Source: Blastopirellula marina (GTDB taxonomy: Bacteria; Planctomycetota; Planctomycetia; Pirellulales; Pirellulaceae). From it: a stretch of DNA of 64,000 bases. The notes beneath the pieces are model-generated. The model was not told the origin of the DNA. It saw only the letters and a list, made by a program, of their open reading frames with translations, and did no database searches. Location of the stretch: contig NZ_PUIA01000064.1 of assembly GCF_002967715.1 (NCBI RefSeq), positions 1 through 64,000 of the forward strand. Direction: 5' to 3'. Positions 41,831 to 51,284 of the stretch are shown piece after piece; positions within the stretch are counted from its first letter, which is position 1; each line of letters opens with the position of its first letter. A program made the position numbers and the translations under genes.

Positions 41831-44116
41831 GTGAAGAATCAAAAGGGACTTTTCGGCGACGATTCGACCCCCTGGGAGCAAGACGATGCCCAGACAGGGC
41901 TGGTCGCGTCGGTTGTGATGTCGACCGGTCCTGAGCAGACGTTCGATTATCTGGTTCCCGACGAGTTGGTAGGCGAAATCTTGCCTGGGCGAAGGGTTTA
42001 CGTCCCCTTGGGGAGGTCCAACCGCCGGGTGATGGCCTACTGCGTGGCGGTCGAGCGAAAGGAGCATGGTCGCCGCAAGCTGAAATTCGTGCTGTCGGCT
42101 CTCGATCAGCAGACGCTGCTTTCTTCGCAGATGTTGAAGATGACCCAGTGGATGGCCGAATATTACCTGGCTAGCTGGGGGCAGGTGCTCGATGCTGTCA
42201 TTCCGGCGGCCGTTCGTGGAAACGCTGGCACCCGCGAAGTGACCCTCTTGAGCGTTCCTCAGGAAGTTGCCATGAGGATTGCGAACATCAAGCTGCCAGA
42301 AAAGCAGCATCAGGTACTGGCGACCCTGGCCGCTTCGAGTAAGCCGATGACTCCGGGGGATTTGGCCGATAAGTGCCGCTGCACCCAAGCCCCCATCTCT
42401 GGGCTGCGCAAAAAGAAGCTCATCACATCGGAAGTTCGACGGGTGAGTCATGCTCACTTCGATGACATCGATATCGAACGCGAGCCCGTCAAAACGTTGA
42501 ACGAGATTCAAGCGTCGGCCCTGAAGACCATCCTCGCGCAGGTCAACGCGCCTCAGCCGAAGCCTATCTTGCTGCATGGGGTGACCGGTAGTGGCAAGAC
42601 CGAGGTCTACATTCAGGCCATTCAGCATGTGATCGATCAAGGGAAGCAGGCCATCGTCCTGGTTCCTGAAATCAGCCTCACGCCGCAAACCAAGCAGCGG
42701 TTTGCTTCGCGGTTCGATCGGATCGCCGTGTTGCACAGCCACATGAGCGATGTCGAGCGGCACTGGCAGTGGAAACGTATCGCTTCAGGGATCGTCAATG
42801 TGGTGGTCGGGGCCCGCAGTGCTGTCTTCGCACCGACACCACAACTGGGAATGATCATCCTGGATGAAGAGCACGACAGCTCGTTCAAGCAAGACTCGGT
42901 ACCGCGGTACCATGCACGGGAAGTTGCCGCCAAGCGGGCTGAATACGAGAGAATCCCGCTGATCCTGGGTACGGCCACTCCTTCGCTCGAGACCTTCTAC
43001 CGCGCTCAACAGGGGGAATACGAGTTGATCTCGATGCCCCACCGGATTGGCAATCGGCCTTTGCCGGCCGTGCGCACCGTCGATATGCGCTACGACAAAA
43101 CAACCAGCTTTCGCGGGGCGATCAGCCGTCAGCTTTATCATTCGATGAAACGTACGCTGGAGCAGGATGGTCAGATCATCTTGCTACTGAATCGCCGCGG
43201 GCATAGTACCCATATTCAGTGCCCGGCATGCGGTCACCTTGTAGAGTGTCCTCACTGCGAAATTCCGCTGACGCATCATATCACCGACGGCAGCACGGTT
43301 TGCCACTATTGCGACTACCGCAGTTCAGCACCACGCGTCTGCCCGGTGCCCACGTGTCGCTACACGGGGATTCGTTTTTCTGGCATTGGAACGCAGAAGC
43401 TGGAACAGGAAGTGAAGTCGAAGTTCGGATCGTACCCGATCATTCGGATGGATTCGGACACGATGAAGAAGCCTGGGTCGCACGAAGCGGCGCTCGAGCG
43501 GTTTCGTAATCGCGAGGTGAAGATCCTGGTCGGCACCCAGATGATCGCCAAGGGGTTGGACTTTCCGAACGTGACATTAGTGGGGGTGATCAATGCCGAC
43601 ACGGCACTGCACTTTCCGGATGTGCGCGCCGGTGAGCGGACGTTTCAGCTAATCACCCAGGTTGCCGGACGAACCGGTCGAGGCGATCTAGGGGGGGAAG
43701 TGCTGGTGCAGACGTTAAGCCCCGATCATCCGGCGATCGAAGCGGCCACGCGGCATGACTATGCCTTATTTGCTGAACGCGAGCTACCGTTTCGCCGCGA
43801 CTTTCAGATGACACCTTTTGCGCATATGGTTCGGATCATCGCTCGAGGCCCCTCGCAGCCGGCGGTCGAACTGTTCATGCAACAGATTTCCGAAGAACTG
43901 GCACGGTTCTCCCAAGAGCAGGGGGGAGAGATCTCGCAGCAAGGTCCGGCTCCCGCCCCGATCGAAAAACTACGGGGCAATTACCGCTACCACTTGCTAC
44001 TGCATAGCTTCGATCGACTGTTAATGCGTGCCGCGGTGCTTCGCTGCCGGGAAAAGGTGGCCGTTCCGGACGAGGTGTTGTGGATTGCCGATGTCGACCC
44101 GATCGACATGATGTAG
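41831..44116 (+). CDS. priA: Primosomal replication restart helicase PriA
   Basis: A 761-residue SF2 helicase that reloads the replisome at collapsed forks. The N-terminal 3'-DNA-end-binding part (FDYLVPDELVGEILPGRRVYVPLG), the Walker A GVTGSGKTEVY, the DEEH box and the eight-Cys zinc region (CPACGHLVECPHC, CHYC, CPVPTC) are all present. So are the C-terminal motif V/VI segments (GTQMIAKGLDFPNV, QVAGRTGRG). The start is a GTG; the extra 25 acidic residues before the conserved part are normal variation. Confidence 0.97.
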   Translation: MKNQKGLFGDDSTPWEQDDAQTGLVASVVMSTGPEQTFDYLVPDELVGEILPGRRVYVPLGRSNRRVMAYCVAVERKEHGRRKLKFVLSALDQQTLLSSQMLKMTQWMAEYYLASWGQVLDAVIPAAVRGNAGTREVTLLSVPQEVAMRIANIKLPEKQHQVLATLAASSKPMTPGDLADKCRCTQAPISGLRKKKLITSEVRRVSHAHFDDIDIEREPVKTLNEIQASALKTILAQVNAPQPKPILLHGVTGSGKTEVYIQAIQHVIDQGKQAIVLVPEISLTPQTKQRFASRFDRIAVLHSHMSDVERHWQWKRIASGIVNVVVGARSAVFAPTPQLGMIILDEEHDSSFKQDSVPRYHAREVAAKRAEYERIPLILGTATPSLETFYRAQQGEYELISMPHRIGNRPLPAVRTVDMRYDKTTSFRGAISRQLYHSMKRTLEQDGQIILLLNRRGHSTHIQCPACGHLVECPHCEIPLTHHITDGSTVCHYCDYRSSAPRVCPVPTCRYTGIRFSGIGTQKLEQEVKSKFGSYPIIRMDSDTMKKPGSHEAALERFRNREVKILVGTQMIAKGLDFPNVTLVGVINADTALHFPDVRAGERTFQLITQVAGRTGRGDLGGEVLVQTLSPDHPAIEAATRHDYALFAERELPFRRDFQMTPFAHMVRIIARGPSQPAVELFMQQISEELARFSQEQGGEISQQGPAPAPIEKLRGNYRYHLLLHSFDRLLMRAAVLRCREKVAVPDEVLWIADVDPIDMM

Positions 44117-44197
44117 GCGACAGACAGGAAATCTGGGTAGTTTCAGAAGGGGGAAACTCCTAGAATTCAAAGGTAATCGTTTCCCGAGGTGTTCCGG

Positions 44198-44227
44198 CTG
44201 AACACTTCAAACTGAGCACTGAAAACT
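44198..44227. repeat. Copy of the AGTTTTCAGTG repeat before a kinase gene
   Basis: The reverse complement of 44198-44227 reads AGTTTTCAGTGCTCAGTTTG then AAGTGTTCAG, matching words at 1417-1443 and its inverted arm. It ends 4 nt before the start codon at 44232, so it would occupy the ribosome-binding region of that gene. Confidence 0.55.
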
Positions 44228-44231
44228 ACTT

Positions 44232-46139
44232 ATGTCGTATCGTTCCATCAAGCGCGTTCTCGGCGAGACCAATCTCGAGCGAAAGTGCCGCTTTCTGTAC
44301 GGAACGTGCTTGCTGCTGCTGATTACCGGTAGCTTCTGGTGGTATGGGCAATCGACCGAACAGTTGGTGCACAACAACAACCTCAGCACAGGTCGTCACT
44401 TGGTCGACGCGGTGTTGATGAAGATCCACTGGAAGCATGACGCCCAGGCCCAAAAGAACCCTGAAGGGTGGGACGAGCATGTCCGTGATACGGGCCTTGA
44501 TTTGGAGTATATGAAGTATAGGTGGGAAGTGATGACGCTCGATCCTGCCGACCGCAAGTTGGCGGCAACCAGTCGGCCGGACGATCGAATTCACCTGCCT
44601 GCCAATGAAAAGGAAGCCGAGATTCTCCAGCGACTGAAGGAAATCCAGCAGACACGCGACAAGGAGATCCTGGAGAAGTTTCTTAATACGCCTGGAGTAA
44701 CCACTCAAGAGACGACGGACGAATTCGTTGAGCTAGGAGGGAATGATCCCGACACCGACGAAGATACCATTGCCTATTCGCCGGCATCGGAAGCCTTCTA
44801 CGATGCGGAAAATCAAGAGTATATCTACTACCAGCCGATCTACTGGAAGCGGACGTGTACCGTTGCCTGTCACAACACAAACTTGGAACTAGCCGTTTCG
44901 ACGACTGGATTTCCGCTAGGGAACGAACTACCGTTCAACGTGATCAAGATCGTCAAGGACGACAAGATCACGCAAATCGCTTTGACCAAGAACCGGGCTT
45001 ACCTATTGGCCACGGCGATCATCACGGTGGCGCTTTCGATGATCGCGTTGTATTTGATCGTGCGATACATCATTGTGAAACCTCTGACCCACCTGCGTGA
45101 CGTGAGTGATGAGGTGAGCCAAGGTCACATGGACGTGCGGGCCGAGATCTACACCGGCGACGAATTCGAAGACCTGGCGACTTCGTTCAATCGCATGTTG
45201 GCTCACTTGATCGATGCCCAGAACAAACTGACCTATGTGAACCGTGATCTCGACGGCAAGGTCGATCAATTGGCTCAGGCCAATATGCAGTTGTACGAAA
45301 TGAACTGCCTGAAGAGTGACTTCCTGGCCAGCATGAGCCATGAACTGCGAACGCCGCTCAACAGCATCTTGGGGTTCTCGGATGTGCTGCGTGGGATCGA
45401 CAGTCTGAATGACAAGCAGAAGCGATACGTCGAAAACATTCAGAAGTCAGGGCGGTTGCTGCTGGACATGATCAACGACATTCTCGACCTGGCCAAGGTT
45501 GAAAGTGGACGCATGGAAGTCCGCCCGTCGCGGTTCTCGGTCGCTTCGGTCGTCAGTGGTGCATGTGACATGGTTCGCTCTCTGACCGAAGAAAAGAATA
45601 TCGATCTGACCTGCCACGTCGATCCGAATGAAGAGCCGGCGTTGCAGGATCAATCGAAGTTCCAGCAGATCCTGACGAACCTGCTTTCCAATGCGATCAA
45701 GTTCACGCCGGAAGGGGGACGCATTGTGGTGCGGGCAAATCGCATCAACAATCGCCTCGAGCTTTCGGTGAGTGATACCGGCGTGGGGATTGCAGAAGAA
45801 GATCGTGAAATCATCTTCGAGAAGTTCCGGCAAGGGACCGCATCACAAGGGGACACGCTCACACGCGAGTACTCCGGCACCGGGCTCGGCTTATCGATCG
45901 TCCGCGAGCTTTGTCAACTGCTGGGTGGCACGGTGCGGGCCGAGAGCGAGCTAGGTAAGGGAAGTACGTTCTTTGTGGACATTCCATGGGTGATCGAAGA
46001 CCGTCCTGATGTTCGCGAAGATTCGTTTACTTCCCGAATCGATGAGATCACCAAAACCAAGCACGGCGATTTCGTCCGCATTCAAGGGTCTCGCCAGGTC
46101 GAAACGCCGGAAACAATTGATTCGACGACGAGAAACTAA
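44232..46139 (+). CDS. Sensor histidine kinase with Tll0287-like haem-type sensor domain
   Basis: A 635-residue membrane kinase. TM1 (22-39) is followed by a periplasmic segment (40-255) that resembles the DUF3365/Tll0287-like c-haem sensor. It contains C209-TVA-C213-H214, a CX3CH instead of the standard CXXCH. TM2 is near 255-280, HAMP near 280-335, and a coiled-coil linker precedes the HisKA H-box (SMSHELRTPLN, His near 371). The HATPase has NLLSNAIKFTP, DTGVGI and GTGLGLS. If haem is bound, it may sense redox state or diatomic gases. No partner regulator is adjacent. The start overlaps a repeat copy and no SD is seen. Confidence 0.88.
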   Translation: MSYRSIKRVLGETNLERKCRFLYGTCLLLLITGSFWWYGQSTEQLVHNNNLSTGRHLVDAVLMKIHWKHDAQAQKNPEGWDEHVRDTGLDLEYMKYRWEVMTLDPADRKLAATSRPDDRIHLPANEKEAEILQRLKEIQQTRDKEILEKFLNTPGVTTQETTDEFVELGGNDPDTDEDTIAYSPASEAFYDAENQEYIYYQPIYWKRTCTVACHNTNLELAVSTTGFPLGNELPFNVIKIVKDDKITQIALTKNRAYLLATAIITVALSMIALYLIVRYIIVKPLTHLRDVSDEVSQGHMDVRAEIYTGDEFEDLATSFNRMLAHLIDAQNKLTYVNRDLDGKVDQLAQANMQLYEMNCLKSDFLASMSHELRTPLNSILGFSDVLRGIDSLNDKQKRYVENIQKSGRLLLDMINDILDLAKVESGRMEVRPSRFSVASVVSGACDMVRSLTEEKNIDLTCHVDPNEEPALQDQSKFQQILTNLLSNAIKFTPEGGRIVVRANRINNRLELSVSDTGVGIAEEDREIIFEKFRQGTASQGDTLTREYSGTGLGLSIVRELCQLLGGTVRAESELGKGSTFFVDIPWVIEDRPDVREDSFTSRIDEITKTKHGDFVRIQGSRQVETPETIDSTTRN

Positions 46140-46221
46140 GCATCTTCCAGGTGGGGCTTTATCCCGACCGCATCCCGGGACATAATCGCTCGTTTAGCGA
46201 TCGATCTATTGGGAGTAGTGC

Positions 46222-46686
46222 ATGGCGGCCACCTTCGAGCCTGAAGTTCTTCTTTACACGGACGGAGCGTGTAGCGGTAACCCCGGCCCAGGCGGCTGGG
46301 CGTTCATCTTGCGTCATCCGTCGACCGGCAAAGAAATGGAAAAGTCAGGCGGCGAGCGCGAAACGACCAACAACCGCATGGAATTGATGGCCGTTATCCA
46401 GGGCCTGCAAACCCTGAGCCGCGCATGCAATATCGAACTGTTTACAGATAGCGTCTACGTCGGCAAAGGAATGACCGAGTGGATGCCGAAGTGGAAGAAA
46501 AACAACTGGCAGCGTAAAGAAGGCAAGCAGTGGAAGCCGGTCAAGAATGACGACCTATGGAAACAGCTAGACGAGCAACTGCAAAAGCATCGCGTTAAAT
46601 ATACCCGCGTCGCCGGCCACAGCGGCCACCCCGAGAACGATCGCTGCGATGAATTAGCCGTGGCAGCCTATCAGCCCTATCGATAA
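46222..46686 (+). CDS. rnhA: Ribonuclease HI
   Basis: A 154-residue RNase HI that removes RNA from RNA-DNA hybrids. Catalytic acidic residues are in YTDGACSGNPGPGG (Asp), RMELMAVIQGL (Glu), TDSVYV (Asp) and ENDRCDELA (Asp), with the catalytic His in GHSGHPEND. The handle region WMPKWKKNNWQRKEGK is present, as in the E. coli type. GGGAG lies 7 nt upstream of the ATG. recG follows after 29 nt, so they are likely co-transcribed. Confidence 0.97.
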   Translation: MAATFEPEVLLYTDGACSGNPGPGGWAFILRHPSTGKEMEKSGGERETTNNRMELMAVIQGLQTLSRACNIELFTDSVYVGKGMTEWMPKWKKNNWQRKEGKQWKPVKNDDLWKQLDEQLQKHRVKYTRVAGHSGHPENDRCDELAVAAYQPYR

Positions 46687-46715
46687 CCCCGACGGATCGC
46701 CCTGGTGAGGACGGA

Positions 46716-48812
46716 ATGTCAGATAGCCGCGAATCGACTCCGCTGCAGCGTCTTCGTACGCCGGTTCAGTTCCTGAAAGGGGTCGGGCCGCAGCGTGCCG
46801 AGCGACTGGCGAAACTGCAGCTCTACACGGCACTCGATCTCATCTTCTTCTTTCCACGCGACTATCAAGACCTGTTAGAGATCGTCCCGGCCGATGATCT
46901 CAAGGAAGATGAGCCGGCGTCGATTACCGGCGTGATCGAAGACGTCGACTTCCGCGGAACCGGCCCAGGCCGCAGTATCCTGGGCGTGCTGGTTCGCGAC
47001 AATCAATCGTATGTGCGCGGTGTCTGGTTCAATCAGCCCTTTCTACGGAAACGATTCCAGCCAGGGCAGCACGTGATCGTCTCGGGACGGCCACGGCTGC
47101 AAGGTAATCGCTGGGAGATGGCCCATCCGGTGGTCGATATCGTCGAGCCTGGCGATCATCCCGAAGGGGGCAAGCTGCTGCCGATCTATCCGCTGACCGA
47201 AGGCATTCGCCAGGGGTTGATGCGGAAGATGGTACACACAGCATTGGAAATTCATGGAAGCGACCTGGAAGAAGTCTTGCCCGACTCATTCCTGAAACAG
47301 CACGAGCTCCTTTCGGTTCACGATGCGCTAAACAAGATTCATCGCCCCCATTCACGGGAAGAAATGGAAGAGGCTCGCAAGCGGTTCATCTATCAGGAGT
47401 TGCTCGTCTTGCAACTGGCGATGTCGCTGCGGAAACATCAGCTCAATGAACGCAAAAGTGCGCTGCCGATTCCGGTCGATTTTCGCGTCGATGAACGGAT
47501 TCGCAAGCTGCTTCCGTTTGAACTGACCGAAGACCAGAACAAAGCGATCCACGAAATCTGCCACGACTTGAATCGCACCATCCCCATGAACCGGCTGCTA
47601 CAAGGGGATGTGGGTACTGGCAAAACGATGGTCTCGGTCTATGCCATGCTAGCCGCGGTGGCCGCCAAGACCCAGGCCGCGTTAATGGCACCGACGGAAG
47701 TCTTGGCTAAGCAGCACGCACGAACGCTGGGTAAGCTATTGAGCCACGCAAAGGTCCGCATCGGTGTGCTGACAGGCTCGCTGACAGAAAAGGAACGTGC
47801 CAAGCTGCTGGCCGATGTGGCCGCTGGCGAGATCGACCTGCTGATCGGTACTCAGGCCATCATCGCTACCGAAATTACCTTTCAGAAGCTTGGCCTGGTA
47901 ATCATCGACGAACAGCATAAGTTTGGTGTTCGCCAACGTGCCGCTTTACGTAGTGCCGGCAACGATCCGCACTACCTGGTGATGACCGCGACACCCATTC
48001 CGCGTACGGTGGCCTTGGGAATGTTTGGCGATCTTGATATCTCGACCATTCGCAATGCACCGCCAGGTCGGCAGACGGTGAGCACGTACATTGCCGAAGA
48101 CGAACAGCGGGCCAAGTGGTGGGATTTCTTTCGTAAGAAACTACGCGAAGGTCGGCAAGGCTATGTCATCGCACCGCTGGTCGACGAAACTCAGCGGGAT
48201 GACACGCTCGGGGGTGTTGAGCAACTTCTAGAGCACCTGGCCAACGGCGAACTCGAAGAGTTTCGCTTAGAGATGCTGCACGGACGTATGCCGCCGGCAG
48301 AGAAGGATGCCGTGATGCAGCGTTTCGCCAATCACGAGATCGACGTGTTGATTGCCACCACGGTCGTGGAAGTGGGGGTCGACGTCGCCAACGCCGTGCT
48401 CATGACGATCGAAAGTGGCGAGCGTTTCGGCTTGGCGCAGCTTCATCAGCTACGCGGGCGAATCAGTCGAGGGAAGCATCCTGGTTATCTCTGCGTCTTC
48501 GCCAATCCGGCCACAGACGCCTCGCGCGAACGTCTGGAAGCATTTGCTGGCACGACCGATGGATTTGAACTGGCCGAAGTCGACTTTAAACTTCGAGGCC
48601 CCGGCGACTTGTTCGGCTGGAAGCAGCATGGCATGCCTCCTCTACGAATCGCCGACTTGCAGCGCGATGGCGAACTGCTGGCGAAAGCCCGCGAAGATGC
48701 GTTTTCGATCACCGACAGCGACCCCAACCTGGCCGGAGCAAAGTGGGAAAAGCTGCAGCGGATGGTGATGATCCGCTACGGAAAATCGCTTGATATCGGC
48801 GACTTGGGATAA
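46716..48812 (+). CDS. recG: ATP-dependent DNA helicase RecG
   Basis: A 698-residue helicase for branched DNA in replication fork reversal and recombination. An OB-fold wedge domain (about 60-165) precedes the SF2 core: Walker A GDVGTGKTMVSVY, DEQH box in IIDEQHKFGVRQR, TATPIPRT, and late GRISRGKHPGYL. The C-terminal RecG signature FKLRGPGDLFGWKQHG is intact. GAGGACGGA stands just before the ATG. Length is full. Confidence 0.97.
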   Translation: MSDSRESTPLQRLRTPVQFLKGVGPQRAERLAKLQLYTALDLIFFFPRDYQDLLEIVPADDLKEDEPASITGVIEDVDFRGTGPGRSILGVLVRDNQSYVRGVWFNQPFLRKRFQPGQHVIVSGRPRLQGNRWEMAHPVVDIVEPGDHPEGGKLLPIYPLTEGIRQGLMRKMVHTALEIHGSDLEEVLPDSFLKQHELLSVHDALNKIHRPHSREEMEEARKRFIYQELLVLQLAMSLRKHQLNERKSALPIPVDFRVDERIRKLLPFELTEDQNKAIHEICHDLNRTIPMNRLLQGDVGTGKTMVSVYAMLAAVAAKTQAALMAPTEVLAKQHARTLGKLLSHAKVRIGVLTGSLTEKERAKLLADVAAGEIDLLIGTQAIIATEITFQKLGLVIIDEQHKFGVRQRAALRSAGNDPHYLVMTATPIPRTVALGMFGDLDISTIRNAPPGRQTVSTYIAEDEQRAKWWDFFRKKLREGRQGYVIAPLVDETQRDDTLGGVEQLLEHLANGELEEFRLEMLHGRMPPAEKDAVMQRFANHEIDVLIATTVVEVGVDVANAVLMTIESGERFGLAQLHQLRGRISRGKHPGYLCVFANPATDASRERLEAFAGTTDGFELAEVDFKLRGPGDLFGWKQHGMPPLRIADLQRDGELLAKAREDAFSITDSDPNLAGAKWEKLQRMVMIRYGKSLDIGDLG

Positions 48813-48828
48813 GCCTGCTTGCGGAATG

Positions 48829-48869
48829 TTGAGTGGAGTCTGAGAGCTGGTATACTGCTGGGATACCAG
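48829..48869 (+). promoter_or_regulatory. Sulfatase promoter with -10 inside an inverted repeat
   Basis: TTGAGT (48829-48834) and TATACT (48851-48856) are 16 nt apart. The -10 overlaps a palindrome with arms CTGGTAT (48847-48853) and ATACCAG (48863-48869), so a regulator could block it, or the transcript starts in a hairpin arm. The sulfatase ATG is at 48896. Confidence 0.5.
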
Positions 48870-48895
48870 TGTCACTTGTGCGTCGAGCTCCTTCC

Positions 48896-50353
48896 ATGTC
48901 AAAAAGTGTATACGTTCTCTTCGCGGTGTTGTTGTCGCTCGCGACCGTTACGTCGTTGTCGGCAGCCAAGCCAAACATTGTCATCGTGCTGACCGACGAC
49001 CAGGCACCGTGGGCATTTGGTTCGGCGGTTCGCTCTGGCCAATTCCAAGATGTGCCGGCGGCGGCGACACCCAATATCGATCGACTGGCCAGCGAAGGGG
49101 CCGTCTTTCGTAACTTCTTCTGCACGACGCCTGTGTGTAGCCCTGCTCGGGCTTCGTTCATGACCGGTCGGTATGCCAGTGAACTGGGGATTCCCGACTT
49201 CATTCCTCAGCCTGGGCATAAGCTGTACGACCCAAACAACGAAGCTCGCTTGGATCCGGACGGCACCGTTACGATCGCCGAGCTTCTGAAAGGGGCAGGC
49301 TACCGTACCGGCCTGGTCGGCAAATGGCACCTGGGAGACTGGACGGCACCAGGCAACGAGAAGTTTCATCCCATGCGGCATGGGTTCGATTACTTCATGG
49401 GGCTCACCGGTGGTGGTACGACACCAGACAGTCCCATGCTGGAAGAAGATGGTGAAGTTCGCAAGTTCAAGGGACTCACGACCGACATTCTGACCGATCG
49501 AGCGATTGGCTTTATCGAACGCAATCGAGAGCATCCCTTCTTTCTGTGCCTGGCGACCAGGGCACCCCATGGCAAGTGGTTGCCGGTGGCACCGGAAGAC
49601 TGGAAGCCTTACGCCGAGTTAGACCCCACGATTCCCAAGTATCCGGGGCTCGATATCATGCGGGTCAAGAAGATGATGCGCGAGTACCTGGCCAGTACTT
49701 CTGGTGTCGATCGCAACCTGGGGCGAATACTCGACGCATTGGAAAAGAATCATTTGGCTGACAACACGATCGTGATCTTCACCTCCGATCATGGCTTCAA
49801 CATGGGGCACCATGGCATCTGGCACAAAGGGAACGGCTTGTGGGCGACGAAGAAACAGCCACCAGGTGAGTACCACAACGGTGTGCGGGTCATTTCCGAC
49901 AAGTATCGCCCCAATCTGTACGACGAGTCTCTCCGTGTTCCCGCAATCGTGCGTTGGCCTGGGATGGTTGCGCCAGAAACCGTCATCAGCAGCACAGCCA
50001 CCGCGCTGGATGTGTTTCCCACACTTGCGCAAGTGGCCGGTGTGGATTCAGACCCAAAGCTATTAGGACGGAGCCTTCTTCCGCTACTTAAGGGAGAGCA
50101 GCCGGATGGTTGGAATAACGACGTCTACGCCGAATACGACATGATCCACTACGCGACCGCTTCTCTGCGCTGCTACCGAACCGATCACTACAAACTGGTA
50201 CGCGATGATCACAATGATGGATGCGACGAGTTCTTCGATTTGGCGGAAGACCCTAGCGAGAATCACAACCTGATTCACGACCCACGGCCTGAGATTCAGC
50301 ATAAGATCAAGGAATTGGATGCCTTGCTGCGTCGGCATGCTCCCAAGCACTAG
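48896..50353 (+). CDS. Secreted Cys-type sulfatase
   Basis: A 485-residue sulfatase with an N-terminal signal peptide (ending near SLSAA). The alkaline-phosphatase-like fold starts with PNIVIVLTDDQ (calcium Asp pair). The formylglycine site is CSPARASFMTGR in TTPVCSPAR, so activity needs anSME-type maturation. Later motifs are GLVGKWHLG and TSDHGFNMGHHG, with metal-binding Asp and His. Planctomycetes use many such enzymes to desulfate algal polysaccharides. The C-terminal subdomain is short (to HAPKH). The substrate is unassigned. Confidence 0.95.
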   Translation: MSKSVYVLFAVLLSLATVTSLSAAKPNIVIVLTDDQAPWAFGSAVRSGQFQDVPAAATPNIDRLASEGAVFRNFFCTTPVCSPARASFMTGRYASELGIPDFIPQPGHKLYDPNNEARLDPDGTVTIAELLKGAGYRTGLVGKWHLGDWTAPGNEKFHPMRHGFDYFMGLTGGGTTPDSPMLEEDGEVRKFKGLTTDILTDRAIGFIERNREHPFFLCLATRAPHGKWLPVAPEDWKPYAELDPTIPKYPGLDIMRVKKMMREYLASTSGVDRNLGRILDALEKNHLADNTIVIFTSDHGFNMGHHGIWHKGNGLWATKKQPPGEYHNGVRVISDKYRPNLYDESLRVPAIVRWPGMVAPETVISSTATALDVFPTLAQVAGVDSDPKLLGRSLLPLLKGEQPDGWNNDVYAEYDMIHYATASLRCYRTDHYKLVRDDHNDGCDEFFDLAEDPSENHNLIHDPRPEIQHKIKELDALLRRHAPKH

Positions 50354-50421
50354 CGTTAGTTACGTCGGGCAGTCGACATCATCCCAGTCAGCATTCTCGT
50401 ACTGGATTAACTAAATGAGGG

Positions 50422-51219
50422 CTACTCGTCTTTCTCGCCCCAGCTAAATCTGAACGTGGGGAGCTTCCAGACGTGTTTGTTTTCGTCCTGTGTGGTTAGG
50501 TCCGCATTTTCGGAAGGCAGTGCCCTGTCGGGATCAATCTTAAGTGACCGGGCAATACTAGGGGCGTCGTTCTGTACTTCTAACTCGGCTTGAGCTTCAT
50601 CTTGCTTGGCAAAGAACTGGCCAAACTTTTTAGCCGCTTTATCGAAGAAATGATCGCGGATCTCTGTCGCGGTTGTCTTGTGATAGCGAATCGCTGAAAT
50701 GTCGTCCGTAGAATTGGGCCGCCCGTCGGGGCCATTCGAACGAACGACGACTTGGGTGCCGACGACGTAGTCTTTCTCTCGCAGCACGATCGCATGGCCC
50801 CAGGCATCGTGTTGGTCTGAAGGGCCGGGCGATAGTGTTCCTCCTCCTTTTTCGGCTAGTCGTTGTGCGATATAGGCATCGGCCAGCTTGTCGACTTGGG
50901 CCTGAGTGGTTTGCGTTCGCGAGTGTTGGATTCCGCTGCGAATGAGAAAAGTAAAGCCAATCGCCAGGAAGATCACGAATCCCACCGAGCCAATCGCCGT
51001 GATAACGGGCACCGGCACTTCAGCGGACTTGCGAGGACCTTGGCGATAGCGATCCTTCGTGGAGGCAATTCCATGGAATAACGCGTGGAAGAGAAGTTCC
51101 AGAAAGAATCCGACAAGCTCACCCAGAAGCGTAGCAAAAGCCAGAACGAGGCCCATTAAGGCCTCGATTAGTACGAGCAGCGGGGCAAAGATGATGGCAA
51201 GTAGATCACTCACGGACAA
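50422..51219 (-). CDS. Membrane protein with GspG-like C-terminal motif
   Basis: A 265-residue protein. Residues 5-50 form one or two hydrophobic helices, and a second membrane helix is near 72-92 (VITAIGSVGFVIFLAIGFTFLI). The soluble end contains DAWGHAIVLRE and RSNGPDGRPNSTDDI, which match the calcium-binding end of type II secretion pseudopilin GspG. It lacks a prepilin leader, so it is not a true pseudopilin. TTG at 51219 and GTG at 51213 are both plausible starts. It is convergent with the sulfatase gene. Function unknown. Confidence 0.7.
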   Translation of the reverse strand: MSVSDLLAIIFAPLLVLIEALMGLVLAFATLLGELVGFFLELLFHALFHGIASTKDRYRQGPRKSAEVPVPVITAIGSVGFVIFLAIGFTFLIRSGIQHSRTQTTQAQVDKLADAYIAQRLAEKGGGTLSPGPSDQHDAWGHAIVLREKDYVVGTQVVVRSNGPDGRPNSTDDISAIRYHKTTATEIRDHFFDKAAKKFGQFFAKQDEAQAELEVQNDAPSIARSLKIDPDRALPSENADLTTQDENKHVWKLPTFRFSWGEKDE

Positions 51220-51284
51220 GATTCTCCGCGTTTAGGGTACGGTGTTCCCTATCTTACGCGAAAAATCTTCGATGAAGGGTCAAA

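Noticed and set aside
41756-42763. 335-codon minus-strand frame opposite priA
   Set aside because: It is antisense to conserved helicase motifs and has no start signal or domain.
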